DNA of 64,000 nt. Origin: LC029 sp036676475 (lineage in GTDB: Bacteria; Bacillota; Bacilli; Aneurinibacillales; RAOX-1). Below the pieces are notes generated by a model that searched no databases, was not told the origin of the DNA, and saw only the letters and a program-made list of their open reading frames with translations. Below, piece after piece: positions 1-7,269 of the stretch. Within the stretch, counting starts at the first letter, position 1. The number at the start of each line of letters is the position of its first letter. The DNA lies in NCBI GenBank assembly GCA_036676475.1, contig JAKFCU010000028.1, positions 6,420-70,419 on the forward strand, written 5' to 3'. Both the position numbers and the translations under genes were made by a program.

Positions 1-2
1 TG

Positions 3-194
3 TACATTGAAAGCGATGAACCCATCGGGTATGTTGAAGCATTGGAAGGCTTCATCGTGACGGATTTGGATGGCGGGGCAGGAGAAGATTATGACATCGT
101 TCGCAACGACATTTACAAATCGTACTTGGAACGAGGAGAAGGAGAAGGCATTTTAGAATACGTGACATTTGATGAAGAAGATAACCGTTTATAA
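3..194 (+). CDS. C-terminal end of an unidentified acidic protein (partial)
   Basis: An open frame runs in from the left edge and ends at TAA 192-194, giving 63 residues. The visible part is rich in Asp and Glu and ends in FDEEDNRL. It is followed within 10 bases by a terminator, which supports a real gene end. I do not recognise the family, and the start lies outside the window. Confidence 0.6.
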   Translation, partial: YIESDEPIGYVEALEGFIVTDLDGGAGEDYDIVRNDIYKSYLERGEGEGILEYVTFDEEDNRL

Positions 195-201
195 GAAAAG
201 C

Positions 202-239
202 AGCAAAGAAGGGGGACACCCCTTTCCTTGCTGTTTTTA
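202..239 (+). terminator. Rho-independent terminator of the partial upstream gene
   Basis: The stem AGCA-A-GAAGGGG pairs with CCCCTTTC-C-TTGCT and is followed by a T-rich run. Confidence 0.75.
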
Positions 240-275
240 TCTTTTCAGACAAACATGCCCCATGGCGACACCACT

Positions 276-326
276 GATGAATGTAAGTATTATACGCATA
301 AGCTTCCGGCATTAGTAGCTTTCTTA
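276..326 (-). repeat. Dispersed ~50-bp intergenic repeat, copy 1 (diverged)
   Basis: The minus strand reads TAAGAAAGCTACT, then GCGTATAATACTT, the hallmark blocks of the repeat family found throughout the window. The distal end has diverged. The TTA at 324-326 is also the stop codon of the adjacent minus-strand methyltransferase. Confidence 0.7.
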
Positions 327-1652
327 TCGCGACCGGACTTCAAAAATGGCAAATTTCAAATAATGTCCTTCATTAACTCCGAGAATTTCCGGATGGTCAA
401 TACCTGCTCCTGTCCAATGTACCAGACGTAATATCTTTTTGGCATCCACAGCTGCCTCTTCAATCGTGTCTCTAAACAACTCAGGAGACATATGAAAAGA
501 GCAGGACGCAGTGACCAAAAATCCGCCTTCATTAACCAGCTTTAAGCCCTGTAAATTGATATCCTTATACCCTCTGCAAGCCGATTGGACTGCCCCGCGT
601 GATTTGGCAAATGCAGGTGGATCGAGGATAACCACATCCCATGTACGTCCTTTCTCGACTTGTTCACGCAAATAATCAAAGGCATTCGCTACCACAAACT
701 CTACCCGATTGGAGAAATCATTGAGCTCCACATTACGTTTTGCCGTTTCAATAGCATGCTCAGAGATATCCAGGCATGTTACTTTCTTAGCGCCATGTTT
801 GCATGCATTCAGTGTAAACGATCCTGTATGGGAAAAACATTCTAAAACCGTTGCCCCATCCCAATAAGGAAAGGTGACGATTTGTCCGTTTTTATTAACG
901 GGAACCACTTTCGGCTGGCCATGGGGAAATGTAGGATTATTCGGATCGCCCTCCATTACCTGATCTATAGGAACTAAGTGTATTCCGCTTTTTCCTCCCC
1001 ATCCTTTCATTAATGGAGCAATCGCTGCACGATTTTCCCTCTGGTCAAAAAAGTATCCTGTTTTTTGACCTTCTTTGATATCTACGAAATAGCGCAATCC
1101 ATTCTCCTCAATTTCCACCTCGGTATGAAATTCTCCATGCCAAAAGCCTTTCTCTTGCTGTAAACCCTCAAGCTCCCTTACAGGCACATCGTTGCGTAAA
1201 TAGATCCCTCTAGGTTGGAAAACATCAAGCAGTGCCTGACGGATGTGCTCCTTGCGGACTTCCATTCCAAGTGAGAGAATTTGGACAACCAAAATATCCT
1301 CAAATTTATCAACAATAAGTCCTGGCAAGAAATCTGCCTCTCCATATACCACCCGATAAGAACCAATGTCCCCTAACAAGCGTCGGCGATACTCTGATGC
1401 TGTATGGATTCGATTCTTGAAAAAAGCTAAATCGATTTCTTCTTCTGGATTATAAGTGAGAACGCGAATGATAATTTGAGATTTGTCATTGATATACCCT
1501 TTCGCAAGAAACTTCCCCTTGTGATTCAATACTTCTACCACATCACCGGGTTGATGTGATCCTTCAATTCGCTCCACTTCGGATTGAAATATCCATGGAT
1601 GTCCTTTCTCCGTTCTCTTTTTACGATTGCTCGCTAAATATACCTGTGTCAT
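324..1652 (-). CDS. Class I SAM-dependent rRNA methyltransferase, RlmI/YwbD type
   Basis: The protein has 442 residues. An N-terminal PUA-like RNA-binding domain (about 1-75) is followed by the methyltransferase core, with DQRENR near 205, a SAM-binding block VLECFSHTGS near 265, VVILDPPAFAKS and SCSFHMSPE. These are the signatures of the RlmI/RlmL 5-methylcytosine rRNA methyltransferase group, which modifies 23S rRNA. About 45 extra residues lie between DQRENR and the SAM-binding block, making the protein longer than the roughly 395-residue E. coli enzyme. The ATG start has AAAGGA upstream. The stop codon falls in a copy of the dispersed repeat. The family call is firm, but the exact target nucleotide is inferred. 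Confidence 0.85.
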   Translation of the reverse strand: MTQVYLASNRKKRTEKGHPWIFQSEVERIEGSHQPGDVVEVLNHKGKFLAKGYINDKSQIIIRVLTYNPEEEIDLAFFKNRIHTASEYRRRLLGDIGSYRVVYGEADFLPGLIVDKFEDILVVQILSLGMEVRKEHIRQALLDVFQPRGIYLRNDVPVRELEGLQQEKGFWHGEFHTEVEIEENGLRYFVDIKEGQKTGYFFDQRENRAAIAPLMKGWGGKSGIHLVPIDQVMEGDPNNPTFPHGQPKVVPVNKNGQIVTFPYWDGATVLECFSHTGSFTLNACKHGAKKVTCLDISEHAIETAKRNVELNDFSNRVEFVVANAFDYLREQVEKGRTWDVVILDPPAFAKSRGAVQSACRGYKDINLQGLKLVNEGGFLVTASCSFHMSPELFRDTIEEAAVDAKKILRLVHWTGAGIDHPEILGVNEGHYLKFAIFEVRSR

Positions 1653-1773
1653 GTTTACATTCCTTTCGATTCGTTATTCTTCCATTTGCTTGTCATGCCT
1701 GTCTCCTTTTATACATACCTATAATTATCATAAACTATTTCTCTTTCGAATTATCCCTTTTAGGAGATGAACC

Positions 1774-2706
1774 ATGAAAGAAATGATTATTCCTTTTGCT
1801 GTGGGTATTACTATTTTTCTATTTGGTATGCAAATCATGCGAATCGGCTTAAATAATTTGGCGGGAAATAAGCTAAAGGATATTTTGACCCGCTTTACCA
1901 AAACCCCTGTACATGGTTTTTTCACAGGAACAGTCATTACCATGCTGATGCAAAGCAGCAGTGCTGTCACCGTCATCACCATCGGGTTGACCAATGCCAG
2001 GCTATTGACATTCCCCCAAACCATTGGCATTATACTTGGAACCAATATCGGGACCACTGTGACCACGCAGATCATTGCCCTTAATATTTCTGATTATGCC
2101 CTTCCACTCTTTCTCTTAGGGGCCTTATTATGGTTTCTTCCCATACATGCTCTGCGTTGTACCGGCCTTGCTATAGCTGGATTTGGCTGCATTTTTTTGG
2201 GCATGGATGCCATGCAGATGATTGCTGAACCCATTCGGGATACAGGGATCTTTCGCGAGCTCGTCCTTATGGGCTCTGAAAACAGCGTGATTGGCGTTTT
2301 AATCGGGACGGCCATGACAGCAGCGATACAAAGCAGCACAGCGACGACAGCGATTACTATGAGCTTTATTGGGGATCATTTGATTCCTTTAACCATGGCC
2401 ATTGCGATTATTTTGGGGAGCAATATCGGAACCTGTATGACTGCGCTGATTGCCTCATTGGGAGGGAATACGGCGTCGGCAAGAGTAGCGTGGAGTCATA
2501 TCATCTTGAATGTGGCAGGGGTTCTCTTCTTTATCCCCTTGATTAGCGTGCTGGCTTTAATTACCACAATGATGTCCGATTATCCTCCAGCACAGGTAGC
2601 CCATGCCCAAACGATCTTTAATGTCATATGCTCCTTGGCCGTTTTGCCCTTTGCCCATGCCTTTGCTAAATTGATCGAGTTCATCATCCCACATAAAAGG
2701 TCTTAA
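1774..2706 (+). CDS. Na/Pi symporter family membrane protein
   Basis: The protein has 310 residues and is nearly all hydrophobic, with about eight predicted membrane segments. It contains the two inverted signature repeats of the Na+/phosphate cotransporter II family: QSSSAVTVITIG with GTNIGTTVT in the first half, and QSSTATTAITMS with GSNIGTCMTA in the second. The PhoU-like C-terminal domain of longer homologues is absent, so this is the short form. It probably moves phosphate across the cytoplasmic membrane, although some members export. AGGAG lies upstream of the ATG. The stop TAA is the first triplet of a dispersed repeat. Bacillus species carry a comparable gene near mtaB. Confidence 0.88.
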   Translation: MKEMIIPFAVGITIFLFGMQIMRIGLNNLAGNKLKDILTRFTKTPVHGFFTGTVITMLMQSSSAVTVITIGLTNARLLTFPQTIGIILGTNIGTTVTTQIIALNISDYALPLFLLGALLWFLPIHALRCTGLAIAGFGCIFLGMDAMQMIAEPIRDTGIFRELVLMGSENSVIGVLIGTAMTAAIQSSTATTAITMSFIGDHLIPLTMAIAIILGSNIGTCMTALIASLGGNTASARVAWSHIILNVAGVLFFIPLISVLALITTMMSDYPPAQVAHAQTIFNVICSLAVLPFAHAFAKLIEFIIPHKRS

Positions 2707-2809
2707 GAAAGCTACTAATGCCAAAAGGCGTATGCGTATAATACTTTCCGATAAGTGTAAGAAAGCTACAATTGGCCTAGCCATTGCGTATAATACTTTC
2801 TGATAAGTG
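2704..2809 (+). repeat. Dispersed intergenic repeat, copies 2a and 2b (tandem)
   Basis: Two head-to-tail units, 2704-2757 and 2758-2809, each begin TAAGAAAGCTAC and end CTTTC(C/T)GATAAGTG. Unit 2a has replaced the usual first hairpin by GCC-aaaa-GGC. The TAA of unit 2a serves as the stop codon of the Na/Pi symporter gene. Confidence 0.85.
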
Positions 2810-2835
2810 GTAAATAAGTATAGCGAAAGTAAAAA

Positions 2836-2872
2836 AGATGCCCCTTTATCACTTCTGGGTCATCCTTTTTTA
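2836..2872. terminator. Bidirectional terminator between the Na/Pi gene and deoC
   Basis: GATGCCCC pairs with GGGTCATC around a loop. A-rich and T-rich flanks on the two sides allow termination in both directions between convergent genes. Confidence 0.75.
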
Positions 2873-2873
2873 A

Positions 2874-3542
2874 TTAGTATCCTTGATCTTCAGCCTTTGT
2901 TCCCGACACAATCGACACTCCCGCACTAGCCCCGATACGGCTTGCACCGGCTTCAATCATGGACATTGCTGTTTCAAGATCTCGTACTCCACCAGAGGCT
3001 TTCACGCCTATTTCCGGTCCAACCGTTGCACGCATCAACTTGATGTGGGCGACGGTTGCCCCTCCTGGTCCAAATCCAGTTGAGGTCTTCACATAATGGG
3101 CACCTGCTTCAACGGAGATTCGGGATGCCTCTTGAATTTCTTGGTCATTTAGAAGCCCCGTTTCCAGGATAACCTTCACAAGAGCTTGATTGCCAGCTGC
3201 TTGCACAACGGAGACGATATCCCTTTTCACTAAAACCTTATCTCTCGACTTCAAAGCCCCAACATTTAATACCATGTCAATTTCCGTTGCTCCGTGTTCT
3301 ACCGCCTGCTTGGTTTCAAACGCTTTCACTTCTGGGGTTGTGGCTCCCAAGGGAAATCCAACCACCGTAGCTACTTTTACATCCGTACCTGTTAATTGCT
3401 CAGCGCAGAGTTTAACCCATGTAGGGTTTACACAAACTGCAGCAAAATCATAGTCCTTTGCTTCCTGACACAACTGAAGGATTTGCTGTTCTGTTACTTC
3501 TGGTTTTAATATCGTATGATCTATGTACTTGTTCAGTTTCAA
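2874..3542 (-). CDS. deoC: Deoxyribose-phosphate aldolase DeoC
   Basis: The protein has 222 residues, the usual bacterial length. This class I aldolase splits 2-deoxyribose-5-phosphate into glyceraldehyde-3-phosphate and acetaldehyde in deoxynucleoside catabolism. The Schiff-base lysine lies in YVKTSTGF near residue 150, with EIDMVLNVG and GVKASGGVRD forming the rest of the active site. Translation starts at TTG, with AAAGGAT suitably placed upstream. The Nudix gene ends only 5 bases upstream, so the two form a transcription unit. Confidence 0.95.
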   Translation of the reverse strand: MKLNKYIDHTILKPEVTEQQILQLCQEAKDYDFAAVCVNPTWVKLCAEQLTGTDVKVATVVGFPLGATTPEVKAFETKQAVEHGATEIDMVLNVGALKSRDKVLVKRDIVSVVQAAGNQALVKVILETGLLNDQEIQEASRISVEAGAHYVKTSTGFGPGGATVAHIKLMRATVGPEIGVKASGGVRDLETAMSMIEAGASRIGASAGVSIVSGTKAEDQGY

Positions 3543-3547
3543 TTCGT

Positions 3548-3976
3548 TTATCCTTTCTTCAAATTTAATAAGGTAAATGCTTTATCGATGACAGAATGGT
3601 TATTCTCATAGCCATTCTTCATTTGCATCGTCCATGCTTCAGAGGGTTGCATCCACTTTACCTTATTAATTTCTTCTAGTTGCGGGACAGGATCCCCGGA
3701 GATGGCTTCAACTAAAAAATAATGCACTTCTTTATTAATCTGCCCAAATTGAGGATGATAATATTGATAGTAAATAACTTCCAAGGCTTCCACGATCCGT
3801 CCTTCAATTCCGGTTTCTTCCTTCACTTCCCGAAGGGCAGTCTGCTCCATGGTTTCGCCTGATTCTTGTTTACCTTTAGGTAGGGATACCTTCATGTAAC
3901 GATCTTCAATAACTAATAATTGCAGCCCTTTAGCTTCCCTACGGTATACAACTCCTCCTGCCGATATCTCCTTCAA
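3548..3976 (-). CDS. Nudix hydrolase
   Basis: A complete Nudix box is present (GKQESGE, seven residues, then REVKEETGI), so the enzyme hydrolyses a nucleoside diphosphate linked to another group. The substrate is not predictable. The open frame extends to 4009, but the better start is TTG at 3974-3976, preceded by AAAGGGTGATCGAA. It gives MKEISAGGVVYRR, the normal N-terminus of this family, and a 142-residue protein. The gene is followed at once by deoC. Confidence 0.85.
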   Translation of the reverse strand: MKEISAGGVVYRREAKGLQLLVIEDRYMKVSLPKGKQESGETMEQTALREVKEETGIEGRIVEALEVIYYQYYHPQFGQINKEVHYFLVEAISGDPVPQLEEINKVKWMQPSEAWTMQMKNGYENNHSVIDKAFTLLNLKKG

Positions 3977-4051
3977 TTCGATCACCCTTTTCTGATCCCA
4001 GATCTGCAATGACTTTCTCTTATTTTAACCTTTATTAACCAAGAAAAAAAG

Positions 4052-4102
4052 TAAGAAAGCTACTAATGTAGAATTTATGCGTATAATACTTTCTGATAAG
4101 TA
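4052..4102 (+). repeat. Dispersed intergenic repeat, copy 3
   Basis: Begins TAAGAAAGCTACTAATGTAG and ends TTTCTGATAAGTA. The first hairpin here is CTAC-TAAT-GTAG, so the stem is kept although the loop differs from other copies. Confidence 0.85.
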
Positions 4103-4173
4103 CAAAGAAATACAAATAAGATATCTTGATTAACATTATCAAGACCTAATTTAAAAGAAATACAAGAAAATAA

Positions 4174-4223
4174 GGGGGCATGACATATTAGCTATGGCTA
4201 ATATGTCATGCCCCCGTTTTTTT
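4174..4223. terminator. Perfect 19-bp stem terminator
   Basis: The left arm, 4174-4192, and right arm, 4197-4215, are perfectly complementary around TATG. T7 follows on the plus strand and TTATTTTC on the minus strand. It probably ends the minus-strand pair at 4318-5098. Confidence 0.8.
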
Positions 4224-4317
4224 ATTGAACTTTCGAATCCCGTCCATGAAGCCCTACTTCACCACAGAATATGAAAGATTATTTCGTTCTTTCATAGTAG
4301 CTTAATAACTTGCGGAA

Positions 4318-4632
4318 CTAATCACTGAAATCTTTAAACAGTGATTCTAACTCTTTAACATCATAATAGTTTCCATCACTTATGAATTTTTCAATATCCA
4401 CCGTACCATCTTCCATAAATTCGATTTCCCACCGTTGACCCGGTACTGCTACCTCAACCATAATACTTTCGTTTCTTACTTTGTTCAGTTTGTAAAATAT
4501 ACTGCTTTCCTCTAATTTATTAAGAAAATTGATAAATTCTTTAAGACCAGCCAAATCCTCACCCCACATCCACATTCTTATGGCACTATCGATCCTCGTT
4601 AGCGAAATAAATGATCTACAAGATCTTATCAT
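4318..4632 (-). CDS. Hypothetical protein, resembles small immunity-type proteins
   Basis: The protein has 104 residues if it starts at ATG 4630-4632. That start is preferred because AAGGAAAG lies just upstream and it follows the previous stop by one base (TAAAATG). An ATG 21 bases further up lacks a ribosome-binding site. The C-terminal half carries VAVPGQRWEIEF followed by an acidic segment and LESLFKDF. This pattern is reminiscent of small cytosolic immunity-like proteins, but I cannot assign a named family. It is co-transcribed with the membrane-anchored protein upstream. Confidence 0.6.
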   Translation of the reverse strand: MIRSCRSFISLTRIDSAIRMWMWGEDLAGLKEFINFLNKLEESSIFYKLNKVRNESIMVEVAVPGQRWEIEFMEDGTVDIEKFISDGNYYDVKELESLFKDFSD

Positions 4633-4633
4633 T

Positions 4634-5098
4634 TTATCTTTCCTTAGTCTCATTCAATCGCTTAGACAATAGTTCCTTAAGTTCCTCAGTAAATTCAACA
4701 TAAAATGTATCCGAAGCAAGTCCACTTCCTTCCCACCCCATACCAGTGAATAAGACATTAACTCCACTTCTTATCTCAATCAACATATCTCTGCCTGAAC
4801 GTTCAAGGAATGATAATGGGTCATTGTGAGATGTTACCTGAACAATTTTGCCTTTTTTCAATTCTCCAAATACAAACCTAATCTCATTAGGGTCTGTTAC
4901 ATCCACAAACTTCCGATTACCACCTTCTGTATGATAATAGCGAATTTGCATCGGCAACTTGTAATCATCCCAATCAGCGTTTGTTATGTAGTCTCGCTCG
5001 AAATTAAAAGGACTGTATAAGTAATTATTAAAGTAAATCAATACACCTAGTATCGAAATTACTACAACTGAAGCCGAAATAAATAATATTTTTTTCAT
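4634..5098 (-). CDS. Hypothetical membrane-anchored protein
   Basis: The protein has 154 residues. One N-terminal membrane segment (about 4-24: FISASVVVISILGVLIYF) is followed by a soluble extracellular domain rich in charged and aromatic residues. No lipobox cysteine is seen, so it is more likely a signal anchor than a lipoprotein. GGAGG lies upstream of the ATG. The family is not recognised. It is followed almost without a gap by the 104-residue gene, so the two are likely made together. Confidence 0.65.
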   Translation of the reverse strand: MKKILFISASVVVISILGVLIYFNNYLYSPFNFERDYITNADWDDYKLPMQIRYYHTEGGNRKFVDVTDPNEIRFVFGELKKGKIVQVTSHNDPLSFLERSGRDMLIEIRSGVNVLFTGMGWEGSGLASDTFYVEFTEELKELLSKRLNETKER

Positions 5099-5214
5099 GT
5101 AGCCTCCAGTAAGCGAATAAATGTATCTTTATTTTAATTGTACATTATTTTTACTTTAACCAGAGCTATATCGAACAGTTCTTATTGAAGTAACCTGCCA
5201 GTTAGCAAAGCAAA

Positions 5215-5251
5215 AAGCAGGGGACGGATGCCGATCCCGTTCCCCTGCTAT
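5215..5251. other. Imperfect GC-rich hairpin in intergenic DNA
   Basis: AGCAGGGGACGG pairs imperfectly with CCGTTCCCCTGCT. A T-rich tract follows on the minus strand, but no minus-strand gene lies upstream to use it, so its role is unclear. It may be a leftover terminator. Confidence 0.4.
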
Positions 5252-5330
5252 CGATCTCCGTTAGTTCAATATGACAATAAAATAACTTTTATAGTAAAAT
5301 ATTAGTATTTGCAAAAGGAGGCTCGTTCTT

Positions 5331-5951
5331 ATGAATATTTTACTTTTAGGTGCAACTGGACGAGTTGGAAGTCAAATCGTTACTTATGCCCTGCATGACA
5401 GACATCATGTTACTGTATTAGTTCGCACTCCAGAGAAGATTCAACTAAATAATGAAAATTTAACCATTATTCAAGGGAATGTTTTAATTAAAGATGATAT
5501 CGTACGTGCAATGCATGGGATTGATGTAGTTATTAGTGCACTAAATACTGATGGCACAACCACTCTATCAGAAAGTATGCCACTTATTATCGAAGCAATG
5601 GAAAACGAAGGTATAAAACGAATAATAACTATAGGAACTGCAGGTATCCTGCAAAGTAGAACCACGCCAGATTCTCTGCGTTATCAATCAAGTGAATCAA
5701 AGCGTAAGTCAACCCGTGCAGCGAAAGAACATCATAAAGTTTACGATATGCTCAAACAATCAACCCTCAAATGGACGATTGTCTGTCCTACGTACTTGCC
5801 GGATGGAGAAAGGGTAGGCAAATATCGAATAGACCGAAATTTTTTGCCGGAGGGTGGAGTTGAAATATCCGTACCGGATACAGCAGAATTTACATTTAGA
5901 CAGATAAAAACAAGCGATTATATAAAATCACGTGTAGGTATCGCCTACTAA
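5331..5951 (+). CDS. NAD(P)-binding oxidoreductase, NmrA/YwnB-like
   Basis: The protein has 206 residues. The N-terminal dinucleotide-binding motif LLLGATGRVGSQ is followed by the alternating beta/alpha pattern of an atypical short-chain dehydrogenase, with IITIGTAG near the middle and WTIVCPTYLPDG near residue 150. Members of this group bind NAD(P)H and act as reductases or redox sensors; the substrate is unknown. AAGGAGG lies upstream of the ATG. Its likely original terminator, at 6106-8024, has been split by the transposable element downstream. Confidence 0.8.
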   Translation: MNILLLGATGRVGSQIVTYALHDRHHVTVLVRTPEKIQLNNENLTIIQGNVLIKDDIVRAMHGIDVVISALNTDGTTTLSESMPLIIEAMENEGIKRIITIGTAGILQSRTTPDSLRYQSSESKRKSTRAAKEHHKVYDMLKQSTLKWTIVCPTYLPDGERVGKYRIDRNFLPEGGVEISVPDTAEFTFRQIKTSDYIKSRVGIAY

Positions 5952-6105
5952 TAATATTCTTAAACTACTTTCAAATTGGATTAACTCGTTTGTTGAAAAA
6001 GAAAATAAGATGCGGCAACAATCTACCATCTTCAACTAAAGTCCCTTTCTGTTATATCTAAATTATGAATTAGAGTCTAAAAATCACAAGGAATTATAAG
6101 TAAAG

Positions 6106-6122
6106 GAGATGTTGTAAAAATT
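6106..6122 (+). other. Left half of a disrupted terminator plus target duplication
   Basis: GAGATGTT at 6106-6113 is the perfect complement of AACATCTC at 8010-8017. The next 9 bases, GTAAAAATT, recur at 8001-8009. Removing 6123-8009 restores an 8-bp stem with a 9-base loop followed by T7. Confidence 0.8.
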
Positions 6123-6148
6123 TAACGGGTTCTCTTTTGAGGTGCAAA
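6123..6148 (+). repeat. Left terminal inverted repeat
   Basis: Begins TAACGGGTTCTCTTTTGAGG. It is the mirror of 7975-8000 with a single T/C difference at the eleventh position. Confidence 0.8.
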
Positions 6149-6173
6149 ATTAAATTCCACAATACATTTTTAG

Positions 6174-6203
6174 CGTGAATTCACACATGAATTCACGTTT
6201 TTT
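6174..6203 (+). terminator. Terminator just inside the left end of the element
   Basis: CGTGAATTC and GAATTCACG form a perfect 9-bp stem around ACACAT, followed by T6. Inward-facing terminators near IS ends shield the element's genes from outside transcription. Confidence 0.75.
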
Positions 6204-6359
6204 ATTTCCTTGGTATTACTGCACTCTTTGGTATTTTTCTTTAAATTCAAGCAAGAATTCGCATACTATTTCTCGAATATGGAAAAAATTATTGTACAGT
6301 GTGAATTTAACTGTGAATTATTATGTGGTTTTCTTTGTGAATTTGGAAGGAGAACAGAT

Positions 6360-6668
6360 ATAGAGTTTATTAAACCTAAGAAAACCCAAGGACGAAAAGT
6401 TAACTGGATAATGTCTGAACACACCAGAGCAATCGTTAAATACTATGCTCAATACACTGAATATAGCGAGGATGAAGTTGTGGATACATTTTTAAAAAAA
6501 TTACTCAAAGATGAAGATTTTATGGAGTGGATTCAGAAGAAGCGTTTTAACAAACGAATTACAGACCAGCTCTTAATCAATGTTGAGGAAAAGTCCCCGC
6601 ACCATCGTGAATTCATTCATGAGTTAGTGGGCTTTTTTAGTGGTTTAAAAATACAGATATTTATATGA
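6360..6668 (+). CDS. Element-encoded small protein, start codon apparently ATA
   Basis: The frame is open from 6210, but the only good ribosome-binding site is AAGGAG at 6347-6352. Seven bases beyond it is ATA at 6360-6362, in frame. Reading from there gives a basic lead (IKPKKTQGRKVNW) and then helical, charged sequence with RAIVKYYAQYTEYS and WIQKKRFNKRI, about 102 residues. This suggests an ancestral ATG changed to ATA, or rare ATA initiation. The lead is DNA-binding-like, but the family is not recognised. The stop overlaps the next start (ATGA), so the two genes were translationally coupled. Confidence 0.5.
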   Translation: MEFIKPKKTQGRKVNWIMSEHTRAIVKYYAQYTEYSEDEVVDTFLKKLLKDEDFMEWIQKKRFNKRITDQLLINVEEKSPHHREFIHELVGFFSGLKIQIFI

Positions 6669-7105
6669 AAATTAATTTAAGGAGGAAGAAGAACAACTTT
6701 TCTAAATTGAAAATACTTGCTACCAAAGAAGATAATATTGTTGTTATTGAAAGTCCCATCACTGGCACCGAGTTGTCGGAGCGTAAAAAAGATTATCCTC
6801 TCCTTTTCCCCTCAGACTTTGCAAAAAATTATCGTGACCTACTGTTTCAACCCGTGAAATTTCACTTCAAAGGTCAACCCTTCCTCATTCAATTTAATCG
6901 TTGTACAAATCCCTTCTACAAATGGTTTGGTGAAACCCAAAAGAGATTCGAGGATTTAAAATACAAGCCTAGCCGATATAAAATTGCCGGAAGTGCGAAG
7001 CATAATACTCTGGCTATACAATGCAACCCTGATCCTACTGGTTCAATATTAGGCACAACTTGGAATTGTACTTTCGTTGAACAAGTTTTAAATTTAACAT
7101 TTTAA
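6665..7105 (+). CDS. Probable N-terminal remnant of an insertion-element transposase
   Basis: The 146-residue product contains FPSDFAKNYRDLL, IQFNRCTNPFYKWFG and KPSRYKIAGS. This layout resembles the zinc-binding N-terminus of insertion-element proteins, where CTNPFCKWFG would be expected; here the second cysteine is tyrosine. No DDE catalytic core follows, so the gene is probably truncated. It overlaps the upstream gene by ATGA and is followed at once by a terminator. The attribution comes from memory of the family pattern and is tentative. It could instead be an intact accessory protein. Confidence 0.45.
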   Translation: MKINLRRKKNNFSKLKILATKEDNIVVIESPITGTELSERKKDYPLLFPSDFAKNYRDLLFQPVKFHFKGQPFLIQFNRCTNPFYKWFGETQKRFEDLKYKPSRYKIAGSAKHNTLAIQCNPDPTGSILGTTWNCTFVEQVLNLTF

Positions 7106-7111
7106 AGTAAG

Positions 7112-7147
7112 AGCATTTCTTTGTAATGAGAAATGCTTTTTATTTTT
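7112..7147 (+). terminator. Terminator of the two-gene module inside the element
   Basis: AGCATTTCT and AGAAATGCT form a 9-bp stem followed by TTTTATTTTT. Confidence 0.85.
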
Positions 7148-7269
7148 GTCAAAATCAAAGGGATATTTAAATAACAATAATAATATAACAAAAAACAATA
7201 TTAATTTATTGTAAAACGATAAATGATATGATAAAATCATGTTGTCATTAAATAAGTGAGGTGTTTTAA

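Larger units (their letters stand above)
4010..4317. other. Intergenic stretch with one dispersed repeat and one strong hairpin
   Basis: This stretch separates the Nudix gene from the two unknown minus-strand genes. It holds repeat copy 3 and a perfect 19-bp hairpin, both listed separately. No further coding signal is seen. Confidence 0.6.
5952..6359. other. Intergenic stretch spanning the left end of a transposable element
   Basis: No gene is supported up to 6122. From 6106 onward it holds the left half of a split terminator, the 9-bp target duplication, the left terminal inverted repeat and an internal terminator, each listed separately. Confidence 0.6.

Noticed and set aside
2731..2745. 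TATAAT inside each dispersed repeat as a true promoter
   Set aside because: No consistent -35 hexamer is found 16-18 bases upstream in the copies, so promoter activity is only a possibility and is not listed as a feature.
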